From the NCBI GenBank assembly GCA_023229605.1, contig JALNYY010000038.1, positions 1 through 29,259 on the forward strand: a stretch of 29,259 nucleotides of DNA. The letters run 5' to 3'. The stretch comes from Methylobacter sp. (GTDB taxonomy: Bacteria; Pseudomonadota; Gammaproteobacteria; Methylococcales; Methylomonadaceae). The position numbers were made by a program, and so were the translations under genes. The stretch's first letter is position 1. Each line of letters starts with the position of its first letter. Of the stretch, positions 14,469 to 21,625 are shown one piece after another. Below the pieces are notes generated by a model that was not told the origin of the DNA, ran no database searches, and saw only the letters and a list, made by a program, of their open reading frames with translations.

Positions 14469-15641
14469 TCATAGCCATTCGGCGGCAATATCGATTAACA
14501 GGACGTGTTCGTCGTCCAGCCTGAGCGATAGTGTTTTGCAAAGCACGTCGGAGTTAAAGTCCCGGTAGCGTTCAGACGTTATCAGGCGATAGCTGTCTTT
14601 TATCGATTCAAGCGCCAGCAATTGATAAAAATACGGGCGCCATGCCCAGTTAAAGCCGATTCGTGTCGAGTCCTCAAGCCATTTGCCATCGGCAAAATTA
14701 AAATTCGATGAAATTTGCTCGCCGTCGTTATTGCATAAATAAAGCCTTAGAAAGCCGTTTTCTTCAAACGGATATGCTGAGAGTGCATTTAGATTGAAGC
14801 CGGTTTGCAATGTTTTCTTAAGGTGTTTACACAGGCTTTTAATTTTGGAGATATATTGTATTTTGTGCTGCTCTTTGGTTAGCGTGTTGTTCAGGAATGA
14901 TTTTCGTAATGCGTTAATTTGCTTCTGATAGTGTGTCGGACTTTTGAATTCAGCCTCGGCCGGTGAAAACAAAGCGCCCTGCATGTATTGAGCGCCGCAG
15001 CTTAAACCGAAAAAGAACTCGTCCTGGGTTTCAACGCCTACGCAGACGATGCGGCAACCGGTGCGTTTCGCCAAACGGGTTAGCAGATGCACTATGTCGC
15101 TGGCAATGCCGCCTTGACTTGCCTGTTTAAACAGGCGTATATCCAGTTTGATGATGTCAGGTTGAGCGGACATCACGTTTTCCAATTGAGAAAAACCCGC
15201 GCCGAAATGATCAATGGCTACTTTAAACCCCAGCTTCCGATACGCGCCGATAATTTCAATGAGCCTGTTCAAGTCGCCTTTTGATTCGGTGATTTCGATA
15301 ATAATGCGGCTTCTGTCGATATGAAACTCATCCAACATCAGCAGGGTCGGTAATGAATTGAGGTCGGCGATTTTGTCGATCCATGCCGCCGAGATATTGA
15401 TGGTTAAGTAGCCGCTGCAATTTGACCGGCTGAATTGTTGCAGCGCCTGACGCCGAATACTGCGATCCCATTCTAGCAGCTGTTCATCGGCAATATCCGG
15501 GGCAGAGAATAATTCGCCTGCGGAACCGACTGAGCCATTGGCATCCGCTTGCCAGGCTAAGGCCTCATAACCGACGATATTGCCGCATGCAATACCGACA
15601 ATAGGCTGAAAATAAGGGAATAGTCTTTTTTCTTGAGTCAT
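14469..15641 (-). CDS. EAL-domain protein 1, probably catalytically inactive
   Basis: This 390-residue cytoplasmic protein has an EAL domain (about 1-250) and a C-terminal sensory domain of the YkuI_C/EAL-associated type (about 255-390, with RPYFYQLLALES and CKTLSLRLDDE). EAL domains hydrolyse cyclic di-GMP with two metals. Here Glu26 (EAL), Asn82, Glu116, Asp144, Lys165, Glu204 and Gln221 are kept. The second Asp of the DDFG motif is His145, the first Glu of EGVE is Val201, and the usual Arg after EALA is Trp30. The paralogue at 20012-21184 has the canonical residue at all three positions. Loss of Glu201, the proposed general base, implies no phosphodiesterase activity, so the protein may instead sense c-di-GMP or a partner. 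Its leader carries sigma-54 and ANTAR signals, and it precedes chemoreceptor 1. Confidence 0.92.
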   Translation of the reverse strand: MTQEKRLFPYFQPIVGIACGNIVGYEALAWQADANGSVGSAGELFSAPDIADEQLLEWDRSIRRQALQQFSRSNCSGYLTINISAAWIDKIADLNSLPTLLMLDEFHIDRSRIIIEITESKGDLNRLIEIIGAYRKLGFKVAIDHFGAGFSQLENVMSAQPDIIKLDIRLFKQASQGGIASDIVHLLTRLAKRTGCRIVCVGVETQDEFFFGLSCGAQYMQGALFSPAEAEFKSPTHYQKQINALRKSFLNNTLTKEQHKIQYISKIKSLCKHLKKTLQTGFNLNALSAYPFEENGFLRLYLCNNDGEQISSNFNFADGKWLEDSTRIGFNWAWRPYFYQLLALESIKDSYRLITSERYRDFNSDVLCKTLSLRLDDEHVLLIDIAAEWL

Positions 15642-15698
15642 ATCGATATGATTTATTTAAGAAGTTTGAGCTTGGAGATAACGTTTTTTGCTGTTGGC

Positions 15699-15750
15699 AA
15701 AAAAAAGCGTCTCCAGGCGGAATGTCTGATGCATTCAGTCTGGTAGACGC
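15699..15750 (-). terminator. intrinsic terminator in the EAL1 leader
   Basis: On the minus strand GCGTCT-A-CCAG pairs with CTGGAGACGC (one bulged A) and is followed by eight T residues (A-run at 15699-15706). It is homologous in sequence and position to the nrtA attenuator and lies between the promoter and the EAL1 start. Confidence 0.85.
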
Positions 15751-15761
15751 CTTCGTCAATA

Positions 15762-15805
15762 GGGTTCGCCGTTGAGCCCCTGTTTTTTCGCTCCACCGTT
15801 GGAGC
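15762..15805 (-). promoter_or_regulatory. ANTAR-target two-hairpin leader of EAL1
   Basis: P1 (15790-15805) is GCTCC-loop-GGAGC with hexaloop AACGGT. P2 (15762-15779) is GGGCTC-loop-GAACCC, with one mismatch and hexaloop AACGGC. Both loops have A1 and G4, matching the ANTAR recognition pattern better than the nrtA copy. The linker is 10 bases. The arrangement of promoter, P1, P2, terminator and gene is the same as at nrtA. Confidence 0.8.
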
Positions 15806-15821
15806 TTCTCTAGTGTTTTAA

Positions 15822-15837
15822 CGCAATCGTTGTGCCA
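15822..15837 (-). promoter_or_regulatory. sigma-54 promoter of EAL1-chemoreceptor 1
   Basis: The minus strand reads TGGCACAACGATTGCG, with correct -24/-12 spacing. The predicted start near 15811 falls just before P1. Confidence 0.85.
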
Positions 15838-15933
15838 AAGTTGTTATATAAGCTTTTTATGCATATTTTTTAATAGAAACAGTTTGTTATAGGATGTATT
15901 CCGGTGATGGGAATGGCTTTTTATGAAAACAGT

Positions 15934-15979
15934 GCATCGAATGTGTGCGGCTTTCCTAAGTGTTGCACCAATTGAGTTC
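15934..15979. promoter_or_regulatory. paired NtrC-like sites between EAL1 and the GAF gene
   Basis: GCATCGAATGTGTGC (15934-15948) and GCACCAATTGAGTTC (15965-15979) have centres 31 bp apart. They lie about 130 and 160 bp upstream of the EAL1 start point. They could also serve the divergent GAF-gene promoter. Individual matches are moderate; the conserved pairing is the main support. Confidence 0.55.
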
Positions 15980-16033
15980 TCTTGATCTGCGAAATGGCGG
16001 CGCGGGAGCTGCGGCTTCGGTCATCCGGGCCGT

Positions 16034-16049
16034 CGGCATAAAACCTGCT
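16034..16049 (+). promoter_or_regulatory. sigma-54-like promoter of the GAF gene
   Basis: CGGCATAAAACCTGCT keeps GG and GC ten bases apart but has C in place of the first T and CTGCT at -12. The same block, with a perfect TGGCATA, stands before the PDC-domain gene at 21568. The predicted start is near 16060, about 31 bases before the ATG at 16091. Confidence 0.55.
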
Positions 16050-16090
16050 ACTGCCTGGATAGTTATTGTCAATCCTCAGGTATTTTGCTT

Positions 16091-16165
16091 ATGTCTAAAA
16101 CGCGTTATCTCGATATTATTGCAGCGACAGCTATTCATGATCCGCGGGCAACCGGCCGGCTATGA
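16091..16165 (+). CDS. 24-codon ORF overlapping the GAF gene start in another frame
   Basis: The ATG at 16091 is preceded by CAGGT at normal spacing. It encodes MSKTRYLDIIAATAIHDPRA plus four residues and stops at TGA 16163-16165, overlapping the GAF ATG (16162) as ATGA. The upstream block resembles that of the PDC gene, whose start is also ATGTCTAAAA. The peptide could be the lost N-terminal helix of the GAF protein (frameshift in the genome or assembly) or a short coupling ORF. Confidence 0.4.
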   Translation: MSKTRYLDIIAATAIHDPRATGRL

Positions 16166-17079
16166 AAACATTTATTAAGGTAACGGAAATTTGGGTTCCC
16201 GCAAAAGACTGCGCCCGATTGGAGTTTGGTGCAGGACTGTACGGCCCTTTGAGCGAATTCCGAGTCGCCAGCGAGAAGGAATCTTTCGCTTATGATGAAG
16301 GTTTGCCCGGCAAAGCATGGGCCGCAGGTCATCCTGTGGTATTAGCGGAATTCGATCACTCTTATTTCAAACGGACAAAATCGGCTAAAAAAGCCGGTTT
16401 AACCTGCGGTATCGCGATACCTGTTTTTTCAGGCGAATTTATAATGGCTGTGGTGGTTTTTTTATGCGGCGACGATCAGCATCATGCCGGGGCTATCGAA
16501 GTATGGAGTAACAGTCTGGAGAAAAACACTGAACTGACGGTTGTCGACGGATATTACGGTACGCTGGATGATTTTGAGGGCATATCCAGGAAAATGAGCC
16601 TCGGCAAGGGTTCCGGTTTGCCAGGGCAGGTATGGGAGACAGGCATGCCGGTGCTTATTGAGGATCTGGGGCTGTCGCCCGCTTTTGTTAGGAGTGCGGA
16701 TGCCGGAAAAGCAGGGATAACGACGGCGCTGGGTATCCCGGTTTCGGTTGTCGCCGATCAGGTTTATATCATGACCTTCCTGTCGGCCAAGGCTACGCCG
16801 ATTGCCGAACGTATACAGATATGGGTGCCGGATCAAAGCGGTCAACGGTTGGTGTGCCAGTCAGGTTACAGCAAACAAAATGATGAGCTGGCGGAAATAT
16901 TTGAAACCGTCCCGGTCCGCAAAGGCGAGGGCACATTGGGCAGAGTGTGGTTGACCGGCGTTCCGGTTATCAGGAACAACTCAAAAATGGCGGTTGCAGA
17001 AGGGCGTTTGCATTCAATGCTTGCGATGCCCGTCATCGATAACGGGCATTTGAAAGCGGTGGTTACGTTTTTGTTTTAG
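16162..17079 (+). CDS. triple GAF-domain protein
   Basis: This 305-residue cytoplasmic protein is made of three GAF-like repeats of about 100 residues with no attached output domain. The repeats share the patterns IWVP or VWS, then GLPGKAWAAGHPV / GLPGQVWETGMPV / GTLGRVWLTGVPV, then a GIPV- or AMPV-type strand. GAF domains bind small ligands or mediate dimerisation, so this is probably a regulatory or sensory protein. The ATG at 16162 has no Shine-Dalgarno sequence, and an in-frame stop at 16138-16140 blocks any longer start. Translation probably depends on the overlapping ORF at 16091, or the gene carries a frameshift. It is divergent from EAL1 under a shared NtrC-like site pair, and ends only 7 bp from the convergent DUF2721 gene. 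Confidence 0.75.
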   Translation: MKTFIKVTEIWVPAKDCARLEFGAGLYGPLSEFRVASEKESFAYDEGLPGKAWAAGHPVVLAEFDHSYFKRTKSAKKAGLTCGIAIPVFSGEFIMAVVVFLCGDDQHHAGAIEVWSNSLEKNTELTVVDGYYGTLDDFEGISRKMSLGKGSGLPGQVWETGMPVLIEDLGLSPAFVRSADAGKAGITTALGIPVSVVADQVYIMTFLSAKATPIAERIQIWVPDQSGQRLVCQSGYSKQNDELAEIFETVPVRKGEGTLGRVWLTGVPVIRNNSKMAVAEGRLHSMLAMPVIDNGHLKAVVTFLF

Positions 17080-17086
17080 CCGGCAG

Positions 17087-17479
17087 TTACATCTCTTCCA
17101 TGTCTTCAAGTTCGATATTGAGCGCTTTGGTTGAAAGCAGTAACTCGCTGACCGATGCCAGCAACGATAAGACGATAAACGCCATGCTGAACCCGAAAGT
17201 AATGTTGCCGGAATATTGCAATCCGTAAAAAATAAGCCCCATCGCGAGTATGCAGCAGATAATGCCGATGACTGCGAACAACTGCATAGCCACAATAAAG
17301 CGGATGCGGAGCCTCAAGCTGTCGATTTGTTTTTTGGCGACCAGGCTTTTGGTTTTGTTTAACAGGTTATGCTGTTCCCTGATCCGGTTCGCAATCGCCA
17401 GAAAGCGATTGGAATAGGCCAAAAATAAAACCGAAATGGCTGGAAATAACAGGGCAGGTGTGGTGATGGTAATGTCCAT
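17087..17479 (-). CDS. DUF2721 family membrane protein
   Basis: This 130-residue inner-membrane protein has an N-terminal hydrophobic segment (about 8-25), a basic cytoplasmic stretch (ANRIREQHNLLNKTKSLVAK), and two further helices (about 60-85 and 92-112). The length and the ALLFPAISVLFLAYSNRF / RIREQ pattern fit DUF2721, a family without a known function. It starts 16 bp after the chemoreceptor 2 stop on the same strand, so it is the third gene of the EAL2 transcript. The EAL1 module has no counterpart. It may assist the receptor or membrane sensing, but that is a guess. Confidence 0.75.
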   Translation of the reverse strand: MDITITTPALLFPAISVLFLAYSNRFLAIANRIREQHNLLNKTKSLVAKKQIDSLRLRIRFIVAMQLFAVIGIICCILAMGLIFYGLQYSGNITFGFSMAFIVLSLLASVSELLLSTKALNIELEDMEEM

Positions 17480-17495
17480 GACTTTATCCGGTCGG

Positions 17496-19793
17496 TTAAA
17501 ATTCTTCCCAGTCGCCGCTAACAGCCGCTATGTGCCGGGTTGCGGTATATGATGAACCGTTATCCATTTTAAATCCAGAGACGGTGATTGCCAGGTGTCG
17601 CGCCTGTTCTTCCAGCGATTCGGCAGCGGCGGCGGCCTGTTCTACCAGCGCGGCGTTTTGTTGGGTCACGTCATCCATCTGGCCGATGGCTTTATTGACT
17701 TGCTCGATGCCGGAGGTTTGTTCTATCGAGGCCGCTCTGATCTCGGACATGATGGCTGTCACGCCATGGATGGCGGTAACGATTTCCTCCATAGTTTTGC
17801 CGGCCTGGGCGACCAGTTTGGTGCCGTCTTCAACTTTTTCCACCGAATCGCCGATCAGGTTTTTGATTTCCCCTGCGGCGGCTGCGGCGCGTTGGGCGAG
17901 ATTGCGCACTTCGGCAGCCACGACCGCAAAACCCCGGCCTTGTTCACCCGCACGGGCCGCTTCGACTGCGGCGTTCAGGGCCAGAATGTTGGTCTGGAAT
18001 GCGATGCCGTCTATTACGGAGATAATCTCCACCACCTTGCGCGCCGATTCGTTGATCATATCCATCGTTGTTACGACCTGTCCGACCACAATGCCGCCTT
18101 GGCCTGCTATTTCGGCTGCGCCAATGGCAAGCTGGTTGGCTTGTTTGGCATTCTTGGCATTATGCTGTACGGTGGAAGTAAGCTCCTCCATGCTCGCGGC
18201 GGTTTGTTCCAGACTGGCGGCCTGTTCTTCGGTGCGATGCGACAGATCATTGTTGCCCGAAGCAATTTCTTTGGCCCCCGTGTTAATGCTGTCGGTGGCG
18301 TCTTTGATTTTATTGATGATGTTTTGCAGTTTTTCCACGGTGGTATTGGAGTCATCCTTGAGTTGCCCGAAAGTGCCGGAATAGTCATTAGTGATGGTTT
18401 CGGTCAGATCGCCGCGGGACAAAGCGTCGAGTACGCGCGCCACTTCATTGAGGCTGGTTTCGCTGGTTTGCATAAGCCGGTTGATGTCTCCTCCCAGTTG
18501 ACGCAAAAAGCCTTCCTTGCCTTCCAGGTCGAAACGCATACTGAAGTCGCCCATCGCCGCGGCTTCGACAATCGCGGCGACTTCATTCTCTGCTATGATC
18601 TCGTCGGTGCGGTCGTACCATTCGGCCACCGTACCCAATCGCTGACCTTGCTCGTTAATGACCGGGTTGGCGACCACTGCCATCGAACGGCCTCCCACGA
18701 TCATGGAGGCTTCATAGATGCCGGTTAAGGAACTGAGCATTTTTGCCTGATGCGAAGGGTTCTCGTGAAAATCATCCATGTTGGCGCCGACCAGATTATC
18801 GATAGAGAATTTTGACAATTGCCGGCTAATTTCCGCTTTTGATTTACTGAGAATATTGAACATCGATTTATTGCTGTAAATGATGTTGCGGTCATTATCG
18901 GCAATCATTACACCGGTTCTGACATTGTCCAAGGCAATCTTGACGCGCAGGGTTTCGTCAGCCGCTTTGCGTTCCGCCGTTATGCGCTCCAGCAGCTGTT
19001 GCTGCATGGCTTTCATAGAGCGCAATAAATCCCCGATTTCATCTTTTTGATGAATGTCAATGTTGGAGTGCAGGTCGCCATCGGCGATGGCTCCCGCTAC
19101 CTGCTGGACGCTTTTGAGCGAGCGCAAAATGCCGCGGCTGACCAGTGTCGTCAGTATTACAGCTATCGCAACGCTGCTTATGAAAATACCGGCCAGGACG
19201 ATTTCGTACCAGTGTATTGTACTCTGCGCCTGTGCTTCATCTTCTATGTTGCGGGCTGTTGCAAGCCTGGTTACTTCATCAATAGCGGCACGATGCTGTT
19301 CATAAGCGCGGCGCATTTTCAGGAGACTGGCTTGTGAACTGTCGCGGTCGCCTGAGTGGATGCTCGGCAGAAACCGCTGCTCGGCTTCATTGTAAAAAAT
19401 TTGCGCGGCCCGGTAAGAGCGTTCAAGTAAAGAAACATGGAGTTCCTGTCCCAACGATTGATTCAACCAATAACTATGACGGGACTCGTATTCTGTTTTT
19501 AGCGCTTGAAAGCGCGTTGCTAAGGTGCTGATTTCAGCCGGCTCGGTGGTTTGAGCCAATTGCAGCGCCACCAGATAGGATTCGATGATGTACTCAGGCG
19601 GAGGAAGTACATCGGCAATAATATCCTTGCCCTGGACAATGCGCTGATAAATGGGGCCGTTGACATTAAGCGCCTTCATGGCCTTGAATGTGGCAAAACC
19701 GAACAGCGCAAAGCCGATGATTAATGAGGCCACAATAACCATAAAGCGCATTTTAATCGTTAACCGATTCGAATTATTCATATCATTTGGCAT
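17496..19793 (-). CDS. methyl-accepting chemotaxis protein with PAS domain (chemoreceptor 2)
   Basis: This 765-residue chemoreceptor is paralogous to chemoreceptor 1 across the periplasmic sensor (ILPPPEYIIESYLVALQL again), both membrane helices, HAMP and the signalling domain. The start at 19793 has AAGGA upstream. The main difference is a cytoplasmic PAS domain after HAMP (about 285-410, VRTGVMIADNDRNIIYSNKS), giving an additional intracellular input, possibly redox or energy taxis as in Aer-type receptors. The tip DGIAFQTNILALNAAVEAAR is intact and the C-terminus ends GDWEEF, again an xWxxF tether. It follows EAL2 after ~220 bp containing a dispersed repeat. Presence of both receptors suggests they sense related periplasmic ligands but integrate different internal signals. 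Confidence 0.93.
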   Translation of the reverse strand: MPNDMNNSNRLTIKMRFMVIVASLIIGFALFGFATFKAMKALNVNGPIYQRIVQGKDIIADVLPPPEYIIESYLVALQLAQTTEPAEISTLATRFQALKTEYESRHSYWLNQSLGQELHVSLLERSYRAAQIFYNEAEQRFLPSIHSGDRDSSQASLLKMRRAYEQHRAAIDEVTRLATARNIEDEAQAQSTIHWYEIVLAGIFISSVAIAVILTTLVSRGILRSLKSVQQVAGAIADGDLHSNIDIHQKDEIGDLLRSMKAMQQQLLERITAERKAADETLRVKIALDNVRTGVMIADNDRNIIYSNKSMFNILSKSKAEISRQLSKFSIDNLVGANMDDFHENPSHQAKMLSSLTGIYEASMIVGGRSMAVVANPVINEQGQRLGTVAEWYDRTDEIIAENEVAAIVEAAAMGDFSMRFDLEGKEGFLRQLGGDINRLMQTSETSLNEVARVLDALSRGDLTETITNDYSGTFGQLKDDSNTTVEKLQNIINKIKDATDSINTGAKEIASGNNDLSHRTEEQAASLEQTAASMEELTSTVQHNAKNAKQANQLAIGAAEIAGQGGIVVGQVVTTMDMINESARKVVEIISVIDGIAFQTNILALNAAVEAARAGEQGRGFAVVAAEVRNLAQRAAAAAGEIKNLIGDSVEKVEDGTKLVAQAGKTMEEIVTAIHGVTAIMSEIRAASIEQTSGIEQVNKAIGQMDDVTQQNAALVEQAAAAAESLEEQARHLAITVSGFKMDNGSSYTATRHIAAVSGDWEEF

Positions 19794-19915
19794 GATGTAT
19801 TTTCCTTTTCTATGTTGGCGACTGTTGGGCGTTAATGGGCTCGGGCAGTGTGCTATCAAGTCCGGACGTGACTGTACCGATTACGTTTTGGCGCTGGGCA
19901 AGTGGCGTAAATACA

Positions 19916-19969
19916 CCACGGAGATACGAAGGGCGCGAAGCTTTATATTTTTTCTTCGTGTCTTCGCGG
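19916..19969. repeat. imperfect inverted repeat (CCACGGAGA...CTTCGCGG type)
   Basis: CCACGGAGATACGAAG near 19916 is an imperfect complement (13 of 16) of CTTCGTGTCTTCGCGG ending near 19969. The element resembles a dispersed repeat seen in many environmental bacterial genomes. It stands between EAL2 and chemoreceptor 2 and could fold in the shared transcript. Confidence 0.6.
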
Positions 19970-20011
19970 CGTTAAGTCAATAGGCATTTGAATCAAGTTG
20001 CATGCCTGAAC

Positions 20012-21184
20012 TCATAGCCACTCGGCAGCGATGTCGATTAATAAAATACGCTCGTCGTCCAGCCTCAGCGACAAGGTTTTGCAAAGCATATCGGTATTAA
20101 AGTCCCGGTAACGCTCCGACGTTACAATGCGATAGCTGTCCTTTGCCGACTCGAGCGCCAGCAATTGGTAAAAATAAGGACGCCATGCCCAGTTAAAGCC
20201 GAGTTGCGTAGTATCCTCGAACCATTTGCTGTCGGCAAAATTAAAATTGGATGAGATTTGATCGCCATCGTTATTGCATAAATAAAACCGTAACACGCCG
20301 CTTTGTTCAAACGGATGCGCCGATAATTTATTCAGGTTGAAGTCGCTTTCGAGGGCTTTTTTCAGTAGATCGATCAAGCCCTTGATATTGGAGATAAATT
20401 GTATTTTGTGTTCTTCTTTGGCTAAGGTTTTTTTCAGGAAAGTCTTTCTTAGCGAGCTGATTTGCTGTTCATAATGCCTGGGTTCTTTAAACTCCGCTGT
20501 GGCGGGCGAAAACAGATAACCTTGCATATATTGGGCGCCGCAGTTCAAACCGAAATGGAAGTCCTCGTCGGTTTCCACGCCCTCGCAAACGATGCGGCAG
20601 CCGGTGCGTTTCGCCAGACGGGATATCAAATGCACTATATCGCTGGCAATGCCGCCTCGGGTGGCATTCTGGAACAGCTGCATATCCAGTTTGATGATGT
20701 CGGGTTGTATAGCCATGACCCTTTCCAGCTGGGAAAAGCCCGCGCCAAAGTCATCAATCGCTATTTTCATGCCGTGCCTGCGATACACTGCGGCAATTTC
20801 AACGAGCTTGTCCAGGTCGCCTTTCGATTCGGTTATTTCAATAATAATGCGGCTTCTGTCAATATTAAACTCGTCCAGCATCTGCAGGGTAGGCAGCGCA
20901 TTAAGGTCGGCGATCTTGTCGATCCAGGCCGCTGAGATATTGATGGTTAAATAACCGTTGTAATTTGATTGACTGAATCGCTCCAGCGCTAGCCGACGAA
21001 CCATGCGATCCCATGCTATCAGTTGATCGGCTGCAATATCGCGAGAAGAAAATAATGCGCCTGCCGAAATAACCCGGCCATTTGCATCGTGTTGCCGGGC
21101 TAATGCCTCATAGCCGATGATAGTGCCGCTGGCAGCGCCGACGATAGGCTGGAAATAAGGGAATAGTTTTTTTTCTTGATTCAT
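20012..21184 (-). CDS. EAL-domain protein 2, probable active c-di-GMP phosphodiesterase
   Basis: This 390-residue protein is colinear with EAL1 and clearly its paralogue. All expected catalytic positions are present: Glu26 in EAL, Arg30, Asn82, Glu116, Asp144 and Asp145 (DDFG), Lys165, Glu201 and Glu204 (EGVE), and Gln221. It should therefore hydrolyse cyclic di-GMP to pGpG, which would favour motility over attachment. The C-terminal YkuI_C-like sensory domain (about 255-390) is also conserved. No membrane helix is present. The start at 21184 aligns with that of EAL1 and shares the AAATAAATCAT upstream block, without a strong Shine-Dalgarno sequence. It has a sigma-54 promoter but no attenuator, and leads a transcript with chemoreceptor 2 and DUF2721. 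Confidence 0.93.
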   Translation of the reverse strand: MNQEKKLFPYFQPIVGAASGTIIGYEALARQHDANGRVISAGALFSSRDIAADQLIAWDRMVRRLALERFSQSNYNGYLTINISAAWIDKIADLNALPTLQMLDEFNIDRSRIIIEITESKGDLDKLVEIAAVYRRHGMKIAIDDFGAGFSQLERVMAIQPDIIKLDMQLFQNATRGGIASDIVHLISRLAKRTGCRIVCEGVETDEDFHFGLNCGAQYMQGYLFSPATAEFKEPRHYEQQISSLRKTFLKKTLAKEEHKIQFISNIKGLIDLLKKALESDFNLNKLSAHPFEQSGVLRFYLCNNDGDQISSNFNFADSKWFEDTTQLGFNWAWRPYFYQLLALESAKDSYRIVTSERYRDFNTDMLCKTLSLRLDDERILLIDIAAEWL

Positions 21185-21203
21185 ATCGAGATGATTTATT
21201 TAA

Positions 21204-21222
21204 GGAGTTCGCCATTGAATCC
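21204..21222 (-). promoter_or_regulatory. degenerate ANTAR-type P2 hairpin in the EAL2 leader
   Basis: On the transcript GGA-TTC pairs with GAA-c-TCC (one bulged base) around hexaloop AATGGC, which keeps A1 and G4. Its sequence aligns with P2 of the EAL1 leader. No P1 hairpin and no terminator can be found between the promoter and the start, so this looks like a relic. Confidence 0.5.
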
Positions 21223-21249
21223 GTATTTTTTCCACACTCCCCTATTTTA

Positions 21250-21265
21250 AGCAATCGATGTGCCA
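21250..21265 (-). promoter_or_regulatory. sigma-54 promoter of EAL2-chemoreceptor 2
   Basis: The minus strand reads TGGCACATCGATTGCT, a near-perfect -24/-12 element. The predicted start is near 21239, about 55 bases before the EAL2 ATG. Confidence 0.88.
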
Positions 21266-21363
21266 GAATCGGCAGATGTGAGGGGATGGATTTTATTTGC
21301 CCAATTTAAACGGTTTTAGCTCGCAGCAGGTGTAACTTGGCTGCTTGGGTTGGCGAATGTAGT

Positions 21364-21408
21364 GCTACAATTTTGTGCGGTTTTGCGGCGTTTGCACCAA
21401 CTTGGCTC
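21364..21408. promoter_or_regulatory. paired NtrC-like sites between EAL2 and the PDC gene
   Basis: GCTACAATTTTGTGC (21364-21378) matches GCACCA-N3-TGGTGC at 9-10 of 12 specified positions. GCACCAACTTGGCTC (21394-21408) matches at 10. The centres are 30 bp apart, at about -130 and -160 relative to the EAL2 start. This is the best-matching of the four pairs. Confidence 0.65.
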
Positions 21409-21445
21409 TTTTGAATTGCCTGTGGCGCGTTTTGGTTATTGAGCA

Positions 21446-21547
21446 GGCTCCCATCTTCAGATTGGGAGCCGCTTGAGGTGAAGCTCCGGCTTCGCAAAAT
21501 GGGAAGCTGGAGCTTCCAAACCGAATTCCCAAGCTTGAGCTTGGGAA
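21446..21547. repeat. multi-hairpin dispersed repeat upstream of the PDC gene
   Basis: Successive dyads are GGCTCCCA/TGGGAGCC (21446-21470), GAAGC/GCTTC (21480-21493), GGAAGCT/AGCTTCC (21502-21517) and TTCCCAAGC/GCTTGGGAA (21526-21547). The last two are the same type as the pair between nrtA and nrtB. The block stands between the enhancer pair and the sigma-54 promoter of the PDC gene and accounts for about 105 extra bases compared with the GAF-gene region. Confidence 0.8.
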
Positions 21548-21567
21548 CTGGCGAACGCGGCCCTTTC

Positions 21568-21583
21568 TGGCATAAAACCTGCT
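21568..21583 (+). promoter_or_regulatory. sigma-54 promoter of the PDC-domain gene
   Basis: TGGCATAAAACCTGCT has GG and GC ten bases apart and a full TGGCATA block; -12 is CTGCT. The predicted start is near 21594, about 32 bases before the ATG at 21626. Confidence 0.7.
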
Positions 21584-21625
21584 GGAATATATGGATAGTT
21601 AACCTGAACTCTCAGGGTCCAGAAC

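Noticed and set aside
17595..18728. 377-codon plus-strand frame opposite chemoreceptor 2, and similar long frames opposite chemoreceptor 1, nirB and the ATPase gene
   Set aside because: They are antisense to clear protein families, have biased His/Gly/Asp or Ser/Ala content typical of shadow frames, and have no recognisable domain.
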